Part shown: piece after piece, positions 50,616 to 58,711 of the stretch | Position numbering within the stretch: position 1 is the first letter of the stretch | Layout: every line of letters begins with the position of its first letter | From: CAUZIB01 sp963663925 | GTDB taxonomy: Bacteria; Acidobacteriota; Vicinamibacteria; Vicinamibacterales; UBA8438 | NCBI GenBank assembly: GCA_965237405.1 | Contig: OZ250139.1 | Coordinates: 186,001 to 250,000, forward strand | DNA length: 64,000 bases | Direction of reading: 5' to 3' | Position numbers and translations under genes: made by a program | Notes under the pieces: generated by a model | The model's database searches: none | What the model was told of the DNA's origin: nothing | Seen by the model: the letters and a program-made list of their open reading frames with translations, nothing else

Positions 50616-52127
50616 TCACTGGACTCGGCGACGGGTCTGGCCCTGGCTAAATTTCTCGATGAAGTCCGACGGTAAGATGCTCTCGCTTCCAAGCTGGCGC
50701 AGCAAGTCAGCTGTACTACCACCACCGAGTCCAGGAAGAAAAATATGCCCGCCTCCTTCGGCAATCATCAATGGTGTGATCCCGCGCTCATCCTTTGTAT
50801 TGACGGTTGCGCCTTGATCAACGAGAAGCTGCACGAGCGCATCCGACCGGATGTGCGAAGCTCCATGCAGGGCTGTACGGCCGGCATTGTTTGTCTTGTT
50901 GACCTCGCTGCCAAGCTGCAAAGCAAGGTGGACCGCTTCCAGGGATTCGTCTTCGGTTACATGACTTTCAGCAGGGACACGTCCGAGGCCAGCCGCAACC
51001 ATCAGCGGCGTCGTGTTCTGTTCGGTGGGAAGCAGTGGGTCAGCACCGGCATTTACAAGGGCATGCATCACACTTGCATTTCCGTCCATGGCAGCAAGAA
51101 GAAAAGGCGTTGCACCAGTTATGCTCACTCGGAACCGTGGACTCGCATACCCAAATTGCGGGGGTGTCTTGGCGAGGCGAGCGTTGGGGTTGGCTCCGTA
51201 GGCAAGCAGCGCCTCCACCAGTTCAAGCTTGCCGGTCTTTATTCCATTCAGCGAGCGCCATTCTTCGTCGCGGTCCGCAACGATACCGTTCGGGCCGGTT
51301 AATTCCGTGTGCCAGGAACCGGCTGCCCAGTGGAGCGGCGTGTATCCCGTCGCGGCGGTGTTCGGGTCGGCTCCTTGCTCAAGCAAGAAGATCGCGAGCG
51401 CCGCGTTGCCGCGAACCGTAGCGACCACCAGTGGAGTGGTACCATCCGCCGCGGATACATTCACGTTGGCACCCGCGTCGAGCAAGAGCCCCGCGAGAGC
51501 AGGTTCGTCGGTGCGTGCGGCAATCAGTAGCGCGGTGAAGTCGCCCTTCGTTCGAGTATGGACGTCGGCTCCGTGCGCGATTAGCACACGCGCCACTTCG
51601 GTCTGCCGCTCACCCACGGCCCACATCAAGGCCGTTTGGCCGCTCAATGGGTCAGTGGCCGTGGCGTCTGCCCCGCGGGCGAGGAGTGCCTGCACTGCCT
51701 TGGTGTTACCGGTACGCGCGCAGGTCATGAGCGGCGTTTCACCGGTCGTGCGGCCAGTGTTCGGATTAGCCCCAGCCGCTAGCAAACGTTCGACCATTTC
51801 CCCGGCGGCGTTGTCGCACGCTAGGGCGAGCGGTGTCACGCCGTAGTCGTTCGCGGCATTGAGATTGCCCCCCGCGTCAATCAGCAGTTCGGTGATTGCC
51901 AATGTATCCACGTAGACCGTCCAGTGAAGCGCGGTAGTGCCGTCAGGTTGAGGGGCGTTGACGTCGACCTGCTCCTGAAGGAGCCTCACGACGGCTTCGT
52001 GATCCTGTGCCCTGACCGCCTCGATCAGCCCCCGATTAGCCGGGTTGGCCCAACCACCGCCTGCCAATAGCAGCACCAGGGAGCATCCCCAAAGCCAAGC
52101 GTTAGCACGCATCGTCGATATCCTCAT
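50616..52127 (-). CDS. exported ankyrin-repeat protein (unit C)
   Basis: 503 residues: signal peptide W-L-W-G-C-S-L-V-L-L-L-A-G-G-G-W-A, then about eleven ankyrin repeats (T-A-L-H-W-T-V-Y, L-L-A-A-G-A-N-P-N, T-P-L-H-W-A-A-G). The register break before I-T-G-A-T-P-F-L-L-A-A is shared with units A and B, which argues that all three descend from one ancestral gene. The C-terminus carries a Gly-rich I-F-L-P-G-L-G-G-G and an L-R-Q-L-G-S-E end. Translation may start at Met1 (52127) or Met6 (52112). It is first gene of the unit. Confidence 0.85.
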   Translation of the reverse strand: MRISTMRANAWLWGCSLVLLLAGGGWANPANRGLIEAVRAQDHEAVVRLLQEQVDVNAPQPDGTTALHWTVYVDTLAITELLIDAGGNLNAANDYGVTPLALACDNAAGEMVERLLAAGANPNTGRTTGETPLMTCARTGNTKAVQALLARGADATATDPLSGQTALMWAVGERQTEVARVLIAHGADVHTRTKGDFTALLIAARTDEPALAGLLLDAGANVNVSAADGTTPLVVATVRGNAALAIFLLEQGADPNTAATGYTPLHWAAGSWHTELTGPNGIVADRDEEWRSLNGIKTGKLELVEALLAYGANPNARLAKTPPQFGYASPRFRVSITGATPFLLAAMDGNASVMHALVNAGADPLLPTEQNTTPLMVAAGLGRVPAESHVTEDESLEAVHLALQLGSEVNKTNNAGRTALHGASHIRSDALVQLLVDQGATVNTKDERGITPLMIAEGGGHIFLPGLGGGSTADLLRQLGSESILPSDFIEKFSQGQTRRRVQ

Positions 52128-52178
52128 ATAGGGTACCTAATATGCATGATGAAATACCACTCTGGCGCATTGCAAATC

Positions 52179-54410
52179 TTAATGCGCCAGGGGGTCCGGA
52201 CGAATCTGAAAGCGAATAATTTCGCTGAGCTTCCCCTTGCCGCCCTCCGTGTGCCACATCGCCATGGTGTTGTAACTGGACCAGACTCCGCGACCCTTCC
52301 ATCCCGCGTCCGGGTCGTCGATTCGACCATCGAGGCCCTTGCTGTAAAACCCCAGCGGATAGGGCACTCGCATGATGACCCATTCCCCGGTTTCCGGCAG
52401 TAGCGCGAGCAGTGAGTCAGATGTTGAGCCAGTCGTGATCGGGACGTTTTCCCCGAGCCCCAGGGTATTGAACTGGTCAACCCAGTTGTAGTAGTGGTAG
52501 TCAGCGTTTGCAGCTCCGTTGACGCCTTGCATATGTGGACCCGGTGAACGATAGAGCGTCCATCCTTCCGGGCAATGTTGTCCGGTTGCTGTCGGACCGT
52601 TTAGAACTTTGCACTTATTTCGGTCGAAGCTGGCCATGTGGCCGCTTCCATTGAGTGCAGTCCAAATCAACCCGTTCCGATCCACGTCGATCCCACGTGG
52701 CCCAAAACCCCACTGGTTCGGATCGCCGTTCGGGTCGTAGGGGGGTTCGTATACCTCGGATTTACAGGTTTCAGGTGGGTTCTCACCGATATCCACTCGT
52801 ATGATTCTTCCTGGGACCTGTAGGCGCTGAGAAATCCAGACGGATCCGTCTGGGTGCGGAATGATTCCATACGCGCGTTTCCGACCATCAAGGCTGCCGA
52901 TCCGGGTGTCTTTCGATGAGTCAATCGTGACCTCTCCCGATCGGCTGGGTTCGTTCCACGGCTTCGTAATCATGCCGTCACCATTTGTGTCGATCACGGT
53001 TGGACACCAGCCTTGTGCGGCACGCTCATCACCCGTTTCGTCGTAGAGTCGGGTATTGAGCCAGCTAACAGCCTCTGGTGAGCCACTCAACCAAAGTGTG
53101 TTGTCTTCATCGTCAGCGAACTGCAGATGATGGGTAAAGAAGCAGGTGTCAATCAATACAAATGTTTCGCTATCTGGATCGTAGTACGACAAGTTTCGAC
53201 CCGGATTAGGGCGATACTGGACCGGGTAGTACTTTACGGAGGGATGATCTGAACCGTCCTGGCACCAGTCCGGTAACTCTTCAGCTCGAATCGATTGTGT
53301 GATCCACAGTCGGCCCTTGTGGTCCATCATCGGATTGTGGGCCTCACGATGTGCGGCAAACGGTAGCCGGGACGCTTCGTGCCCCCAGTACGGAGACGGG
53401 ACTACCGGTCGTGTCAGGTCGTTCGGTTCGACCCAGGAGTCCGAATACGTATTGAACGGCCCTCGCGGTTCGTCGCGAGCCGGCATGTCGAAGCGAATTG
53501 ACCGATGCAGACTCGGGTCCGTGATCACGAGGCCAGCTCCCGGGCCGACGCCGTAGACCGGGCCGCCACCGTTTACCGTCGGGTTGCGTTTGTCGGTGGT
53601 GACCGAATCGTGCACCGTGCCGCGCTGGTGGCTCCATTCCCACATGCTCAAGACGACGTTCCGTTCCGTGCCCTGGGGGCGGGGTGGTGCCGGAGGGACC
53701 TCGCCGCTCCGAATGCGGTCGGTCCAGTCGGCGTAGAGGCCGAGCGCGCGCCGTCCGCCCATTCCGTTGATCGTTCCGGTCATCATCCCAGGTTCACCGA
53801 CCCGAATACGATGCGCCCACGCGTCGAACGTCGAGTCGAAGTTCGTCAGGTCCAGCGTCGGCATCTCACGGGTCGCCTTGTTGCCGAGCTGATGGCAGAG
53901 CTGGCAGCCATCCTTGAGCTGAGTAATCCAGTCGGCTTGGGTTCGCATCGCGGTGTTGATGCCGTTGCCCTCACGTCCGGTGCCGGGGAAATCACTGGGG
54001 GGTGGGACCTCAAGTAGCGAGTACCAGTAGTTGGCCGGATAGACCTGTGCCGCATCGTGTGGGGTCGACGCCAGTGTGGCCGTCAGGTCGACATCGTCAC
54101 CGGGCCGCGCTTCGCGCTTCACTGAGTCCATCAAGCCGTAGCCGCGGACCCACACCTCATAGGAAGCTGCGGGGAGATCCGGAACCAGGAAACGTCCCTC
54201 GTCGTTGGTCACGACGATCTTTCGGAACGTCGTCTCGAAGTCGTTCGTTTCGGCGATAACCCATACCCCCGATTCCGACCCGCTCGAACTTGTCACGACT
54301 CCGGTGATGTCGTCGTTCGCCGCTGTCGCAGGTCCGCCGACCAATGCGAGACCAACCGCGAACAGCGTCGCCATCCCACACATCGTTAGCGCCTGACGTC
54401 TTCTCGTCAT
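52179..54410 (-). CDS. exported carboxypeptidase-regulatory domain / mono-heme / propeller fusion
   Basis: 743 residues. A signal peptide ends P-A-T-A-A. Residues ~32-115 form a carboxypeptidase-regulatory-like beta sandwich (I-T-G-V-V-T-S-S-S-G ... L-P-A-A-S-Y-E-V-W-V-R-G-Y-G). A single heme-c motif C-Q-L-C-H-Q-L-G follows near residue 172. The rest is a streptogramin-lyase-like propeller (D-H-K-G-R-L-W-I-T-Q, H-P-D-G-S-V-W-I-S-Q, G-I-D-V-D-R-N-G-L-I-W). Several Cys outside the heme site could form disulfides. It should be periplasmic, with the heme passing electrons from or to the propeller; the substrate is unknown. It is divergent from the third DUF3604 gene, with 70 bp between the starts. 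Confidence 0.78.
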   Translation of the reverse strand: MTRRRQALTMCGMATLFAVGLALVGGPATAANDDITGVVTSSSGSESGVWVIAETNDFETTFRKIVVTNDEGRFLVPDLPAASYEVWVRGYGLMDSVKREARPGDDVDLTATLASTPHDAAQVYPANYWYSLLEVPPPSDFPGTGREGNGINTAMRTQADWITQLKDGCQLCHQLGNKATREMPTLDLTNFDSTFDAWAHRIRVGEPGMMTGTINGMGGRRALGLYADWTDRIRSGEVPPAPPRPQGTERNVVLSMWEWSHQRGTVHDSVTTDKRNPTVNGGGPVYGVGPGAGLVITDPSLHRSIRFDMPARDEPRGPFNTYSDSWVEPNDLTRPVVPSPYWGHEASRLPFAAHREAHNPMMDHKGRLWITQSIRAEELPDWCQDGSDHPSVKYYPVQYRPNPGRNLSYYDPDSETFVLIDTCFFTHHLQFADDEDNTLWLSGSPEAVSWLNTRLYDETGDERAAQGWCPTVIDTNGDGMITKPWNEPSRSGEVTIDSSKDTRIGSLDGRKRAYGIIPHPDGSVWISQRLQVPGRIIRVDIGENPPETCKSEVYEPPYDPNGDPNQWGFGPRGIDVDRNGLIWTALNGSGHMASFDRNKCKVLNGPTATGQHCPEGWTLYRSPGPHMQGVNGAANADYHYYNWVDQFNTLGLGENVPITTGSTSDSLLALLPETGEWVIMRVPYPLGFYSKGLDGRIDDPDAGWKGRGVWSSYNTMAMWHTEGGKGKLSEIIRFQIRPDPLAH

Positions 54411-54480
54411 AACATCTTTCTCCTGAGTGTTCTCGGGATTTGTTTGACGAGATTATGTGGTTGCCGCACGATAGGCGTCA

Positions 54481-56355
54481 ATGCTCGTGATACTGAAACG
54501 GCGCATGTCGCCGATGCTGCTCGTGGTCGCGGTGGTGATGGCAGCATGTAATCCGGACGGCGGTGAGCCGGTCATGGAGACCGAACCGCCCGCGATCGAG
54601 ATCAATCCGACGCGGAACGCCTATTTCGGCGACCTTCACATCCACACGGGGTACTCGTTCGACGCCTTCCTGATGTTCGCCACGAAGGCGACGCCGGACG
54701 ATGCCTATCGCTTCGGCAAGGGCGAGGCGATCGACCACCCGCTCGGGTTTCCGATGCAGCTGAAAAGCGGGCCTCTGGACTTCTATGCGGTGACCGACCA
54801 CGCGGGATCGCTCGGGTTATCGACGGCGATGACCGACCCGACGTCCGAGGTGTCGAAGCTGGAGTCGACGCGTGAGCTCTTGCGTGCGGAAACGGTCGAC
54901 GAGCGCCGTGCCATGTTTCGGACCGGCTATCGGGCGCTTCGGGATGAGCGGCCCGAGGACGAACCGATCATCCGCGACCCTGAGATCGAGCGGTCGGCAT
55001 GGGTCAAGACCGTGGCCGCGGCGGAGCGTCACTACGATCCCGGAACGTTCACGACGTTCGCGGGTTTGGAGTACGGGTTTACCCTCAACTCGCAGGGCTT
55101 GCACCGCAACGTGATCTTCCGTGGCGAGCCCCCCGAGACGCCGTTCAGAGCCCGGTCGAGAAACCCCGAGAAGCTGTGGGAGTGGATGGACCATGAGCGT
55201 GTGGAGGGGCGAGAGTCGCTCGCTATTCCACACAACATGAACGTCAGCAACGGCCTCATGTTCAATTCGAAGACCTTTGAAGGATTGCCGCTCGACGCCG
55301 AGTATGCCGCGCTCCGGATGCGCAACGAGCCGCTTGTCGAGATTGCGCAGGTGAAGGGTGCCTCGGAGACCCACCCGCTCAACTCGCCGAACGACGAGTG
55401 GGCCGACTTCGAGATCTTCCCGTACCTGTTGGGAACCGCGACGGTAGGCAATGTGCCTGGCAGCTACGTCCGCGAGGCGGTGCTTAACGGGCTCGTAATG
55501 GAGGAGAACGATGGCTTCAACCCGTTCCGGTTCGGGTTCATCGCTGCCAGTGACGGTCACAACTCGGCTGGTACCATCGAGGAGGACAACTATCACGGCA
55601 AGGCCGGCGTGATGGACGGGTTGCCCGAGCGACGCTCCTCGGTTCCGTTCTCCGAGCCTGGACCGAATGGCGAGGTGTACACCGACTGGTACTACGATAT
55701 GTGGGGCGCTGCCGGGCTGACCGGCGCTTGGGCGGAATCGAACACACGCGAGTCGATCTACGATGCGCTGCAGCGCAAAGAGACCTTCGGCACATCCGGT
55801 CCGCGAATCCGGGTACGGTTCTTTGCCGGCTACGACTATGACGATGACCTCAGAGGGACGAGTGATCTAGTCGCTCAGGCGTACGCGGGCGGTGTGCCGA
55901 TGGGCGGCGACCTCATCGCCGCCGGGGAGCGCGCGCCGAAGTTCTTGGTCTGGGCGATCCGCGATCCCGACAGCGCGCCCTTGCAGCGACTCCAGGTGGT
56001 CAAGGGGTGGGTCGAGGATGGAGTTGCAAGTGAGCAGGTGTTCGATGTCGCTTGCGCTGATGGCGGGGAGGTCGACCCGTCGACGCAGCGGTGTCCCGAT
56101 AGCGGCGCCTCGGTTGATCTCTCGGACTGCAGCATCAGCAGCGACCTCGGGGCGGGTGAGCTCAAGTCGCTCTGGCTCGACCCGACATTCGTTGCCGGGC
56201 AGCGCGCGCTCTACTACGTTCGGGTGATCGAGAATTCCACGTGCCGGTGGTCGACGTGGGATGCACTCCGTGCTGGCGTCGAACCGGCTCCCGGCGTTCC
56301 GCCCACGCTCCAGGAGCGTGCCTGGTCGTCGCCGATCTGGTACGTGCCGGAGTAG
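54481..56355 (+). CDS. DUF3604 protein with lipoprotein signal
   Basis: 624 residues. The signal ends V-V-M-A-A-C-N, a fair lipobox with Cys near residue 23, so this member is probably lipid-anchored, unlike the tandem pair. Metal-site-like motifs are Y-F-G-D-L-H-I-H-T-G-Y-S-F-D-A-F, D-F-Y-A-V-T-D-H-A-G-S, I-P-H-N-M-N-V-S and G-F-I-A-A-S-D-G-H-N. It ends S-S-P-I-W-Y-V-P-E. It is more distant from the 25.6-29.7 kb pair than they are from each other. It has no PPIase or HupE partner here. The start may be the later ATG at 54505, since neither has a clear ribosome-binding site. Confidence 0.85.
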   Translation: MLVILKRRMSPMLLVVAVVMAACNPDGGEPVMETEPPAIEINPTRNAYFGDLHIHTGYSFDAFLMFATKATPDDAYRFGKGEAIDHPLGFPMQLKSGPLDFYAVTDHAGSLGLSTAMTDPTSEVSKLESTRELLRAETVDERRAMFRTGYRALRDERPEDEPIIRDPEIERSAWVKTVAAAERHYDPGTFTTFAGLEYGFTLNSQGLHRNVIFRGEPPETPFRARSRNPEKLWEWMDHERVEGRESLAIPHNMNVSNGLMFNSKTFEGLPLDAEYAALRMRNEPLVEIAQVKGASETHPLNSPNDEWADFEIFPYLLGTATVGNVPGSYVREAVLNGLVMEENDGFNPFRFGFIAASDGHNSAGTIEEDNYHGKAGVMDGLPERRSSVPFSEPGPNGEVYTDWYYDMWGAAGLTGAWAESNTRESIYDALQRKETFGTSGPRIRVRFFAGYDYDDDLRGTSDLVAQAYAGGVPMGGDLIAAGERAPKFLVWAIRDPDSAPLQRLQVVKGWVEDGVASEQVFDVACADGGEVDPSTQRCPDSGASVDLSDCSISSDLGAGELKSLWLDPTFVAGQRALYYVRVIENSTCRWSTWDALRAGVEPAPGVPPTLQERAWSSPIWYVPE

Positions 56356-56463
56356 CCGCCAGCAACGGCGTCGACATGCGTCATTAAACCTATTTGGTTG
56401 ATCCGGTCACTGGCCTGAGCGCTTTGGGTCTTGGTGTATAAGTCTTCGAGAGGCTGGCTGCAC

Positions 56464-58551
56464 ATGCCGAAAAAGCGTTCAAGGTCCTCCAAGAAGGGAA
56501 ATCGTAAACACGCGGAGGCGCCAGAGGCGCCTCCATCTGCGGAGTCGCAGGCGCCGACGGCGCCTGCGATACGGCCGGTAGCGACGAGACCTTGGCTGAA
56601 GGTCGTCGCGGCGCTCATCCCGATTGTATTCTTCGTGTCTCTGGAACTGGGTCTTCGGACTTTCGACTATGGCCCGAACCTCTCGCTCTTTGTGGAATCG
56701 GAGCTTGACCCCGACTACCTCCTTGTTAATGGGGGGCTTGGGCTGCGCTATTTCCCGCTGACGAAGATCGCGCCAATGGTTTCCGACGATGCGTTCTTGA
56801 AAGAGAAGCCGGACGACGTTTTCCGTATCTTCGTGCTTGGCGGTTCGTCCGCCGGGGGCTGGCCCTACCAGTACAACGGGAGTTTCTCGTCCATTCTGCG
56901 GGTCATCCTGAGCGAGTACTACCCCGACACGCTCATTGAAATGATAAATATGGCGATGCCGGCGGTGCCCAGCTATGCCGTACGTGACATTGCACTGGGC
57001 CTTGGTAACTATGAACCGGATTTGCTGCTGCTTTATACCGGCCACAATGAGTTCTACGGCGCGCTGGGTGTTGGGTCATCCGAGTCGATCGGCACGTCGC
57101 GGGCTCTGGTGAGGCTGATTCTCTGGTTAAACCACTACCGGATGTTCCGGTTGGTTGGCGACGGCGTAAGAGGTCTGCAGGGGTTGCTGGGGAATTTCTC
57201 AGCATCGTCAGACGAGGGTGCAAGTGGCGGACTGATGGAACGGTTGGCAGGGAATCGCTCGATCCCGCATGGGAGCGCGCTGTTTCATATGGCGAGTGAT
57301 GTGTTCGAAGCGAACATCCAGGATGTCATCGATTTCGGCCGGGCGTATGGTGCGCCGGTCATGATTGGCACGCTGGTTAGTAACATCCGCGATCAGGAAC
57401 CCTTTGTGGACGTTTACCAGCAACCCGAGTTGGAGGCGCAATGGCGGGCGCGCTTCCGCCAGGCTGAGACCTTCTTTTCGGATGACGATCTTGGCGCAGC
57501 TTTAAGCGCCGTCGACGATTGCATCGAGTTCGATGCTCTACCTGCCTCGCAGTATTTCCTGAAGGGCAAGATCTTAGAGGCGTCCGGCAACATGCTACAG
57601 GCCTACGCAGCCTATGACGAAGCGAAGGAAATGGATGGATTGCGTTTCCGTGCCAGCGAGGACATCAATCAGCGAATCGAGAAGCTCAGTGAACAAGAGA
57701 ACGTTACGCTCGTAGCAGTAAAGGATGCGTTCGAGGCGAACTCTGACGGACGGATACCGGGGGAGTCGCTGTTTCTTGAGCATCTTCATCCTAATCTGGA
57801 CGGGTATGCGCTGATTGCGAAGACCTTTGCCCAAGCTATCGTCGATGACCGCATCATCGGAGAGCCGTCCGTGGCGTCGGTATCGGATGATGTGTGGCTG
57901 AGCAAGACCGGGGTTACCGAGATCGATCTGGAGGTCGCCCGGTTACGGATTGATTCGCTGACGTCCAGTTGGCCGTTCACCGATCAGATGCCGGTGTCGA
58001 CGTCTGAATATCTCGCATCCCAACAGCAGGCGTTAAATACGTCGCGGATTCAACAATTGGCAATCAGGCTCTTCCAGGCCGAAATCAACTGGGAAGATGC
58101 ACACCGGGAAGCCGCCGAGCACTACCAGCAACGCCAAGAATGGGATAAGGCCACGCAAGAGTACCGCGCCCTGATTCATCAGATGCCGATGAACGATTCG
58201 CCGTATCACTTCCTGGCCAAGATGCTCTTCGAGCAAGACATGTACGAGGAAGCGCTCGACGTTTACTTGGATCTGGCAGAGATTTCGCCAGGTGGCGATA
58301 CCGACAAGATGATCGGCTTGATCTACATACAGCAAGGTAACGCAACCCAGGGTATTCGCTATTTGGAGGCGTCGCTCACGGTGGACCCGGGCGATACGGA
58401 AGCGCACTTTAATTTGGCGAGGGGCCACATGATGCAGGGTGATTTTCGGGAGGCGGGTCAAGCCATCCTACGAGTCTTGAGCTATGACCCGAATTACCCG
58501 AGAGCCCAACAGGTGGCCGATTACCTCGCGCAGCAGCTGGAAGCCCAGTAG
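56464..58551 (+). CDS. membrane-anchored SGNH-hydrolase-like protein with TPR tail
   Basis: 694 residues from the ATG at 56464. A basic, then Ala/Pro-rich, cytoplasmic N-terminus (1-42) precedes one membrane helix (about 45-62). The outer part starts with an SGNH/GDSL-type domain: F-V-L-G-G-S-S-A-G-G (nucleophile Ser near 128), Y-T-G-H-N-E-F-Y-G (block with Asn) and E-H-L-H-P-N-L-D-G-Y (catalytic His). TPR-like helices follow (Q-E-W-D-K-A-T-Q-E-Y-R-A-L, E-A-L-D-V-Y-L-D-L-A). Such proteins can esterify or de-esterify glycans. A carbamoyltransferase and an SxtJ gene follow, a combination found in cell-surface polysaccharide loci. Two strong hairpins lie in its 5' coding part. Confidence 0.82.
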   Translation: MPKKRSRSSKKGNRKHAEAPEAPPSAESQAPTAPAIRPVATRPWLKVVAALIPIVFFVSLELGLRTFDYGPNLSLFVESELDPDYLLVNGGLGLRYFPLTKIAPMVSDDAFLKEKPDDVFRIFVLGGSSAGGWPYQYNGSFSSILRVILSEYYPDTLIEMINMAMPAVPSYAVRDIALGLGNYEPDLLLLYTGHNEFYGALGVGSSESIGTSRALVRLILWLNHYRMFRLVGDGVRGLQGLLGNFSASSDEGASGGLMERLAGNRSIPHGSALFHMASDVFEANIQDVIDFGRAYGAPVMIGTLVSNIRDQEPFVDVYQQPELEAQWRARFRQAETFFSDDDLGAALSAVDDCIEFDALPASQYFLKGKILEASGNMLQAYAAYDEAKEMDGLRFRASEDINQRIEKLSEQENVTLVAVKDAFEANSDGRIPGESLFLEHLHPNLDGYALIAKTFAQAIVDDRIIGEPSVASVSDDVWLSKTGVTEIDLEVARLRIDSLTSSWPFTDQMPVSTSEYLASQQQALNTSRIQQLAIRLFQAEINWEDAHREAAEHYQQRQEWDKATQEYRALIHQMPMNDSPYHFLAKMLFEQDMYEEALDVYLDLAEISPGGDTDKMIGLIYIQQGNATQGIRYLEASLTVDPGDTEAHFNLARGHMMQGDFREAGQAILRVLSYDPNYPRAQQVADYLAQQLEAQ
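56514..56569. repeat. two consecutive perfect hairpins within coding sequence
   Basis: GGAGGCGCC-AGA-GGCGCCTCC (56514-56534) and TCGCAGGCGCC-GAC-GGCGCCTGCGA (56545-56569) are perfect inverted repeats with 9-bp and 11-bp arms and 3-nt loops, 10 bp apart. They fall in the Ala/Pro-rich linker of the SGNH-TPR protein (codons ~17-36). Confidence 0.8.
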
Positions 58552-58591
58552 GTTCGAACGCCTTTGTCGAGGCCAGGCTTCGATCCGTCAC

Positions 58592-58620
58592 GCCGCTGCA
58601 GTACGATTCTGTAGTGCGGC
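58592..58620 (+). other. hairpin after the SGNH-TPR gene
   Basis: GCCGCTGCAG and a near-complementary CTGTAGTGCGGC enclose a short loop (one bulge, one G-T pair). There is no T-run after it, so it is not a classic intrinsic terminator. Confidence 0.4.
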
Positions 58621-58711
58621 CGCCCGGAGTCGCAAGAAGCTGCGAGTCTAGAGGTTGTCAGCCGCCTAGTTCACTTAGTAACCGCTCTGCCCAGAATAGG
58701 GCGAGTGAACA

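Noticed and set aside
54444..54472. Promoter TTGACG ... CACGAT in front of the third DUF3604 gene
   Set aside because: The spacing is 17 nt and the -35 is good, but the -10 matches in only three of six positions and would leave almost no leader before the ATG.
58592..58620. Intrinsic terminator after the SGNH-TPR gene
   Set aside because: A hairpin is present but lacks the T-run expected downstream, so it is listed only as a hairpin.
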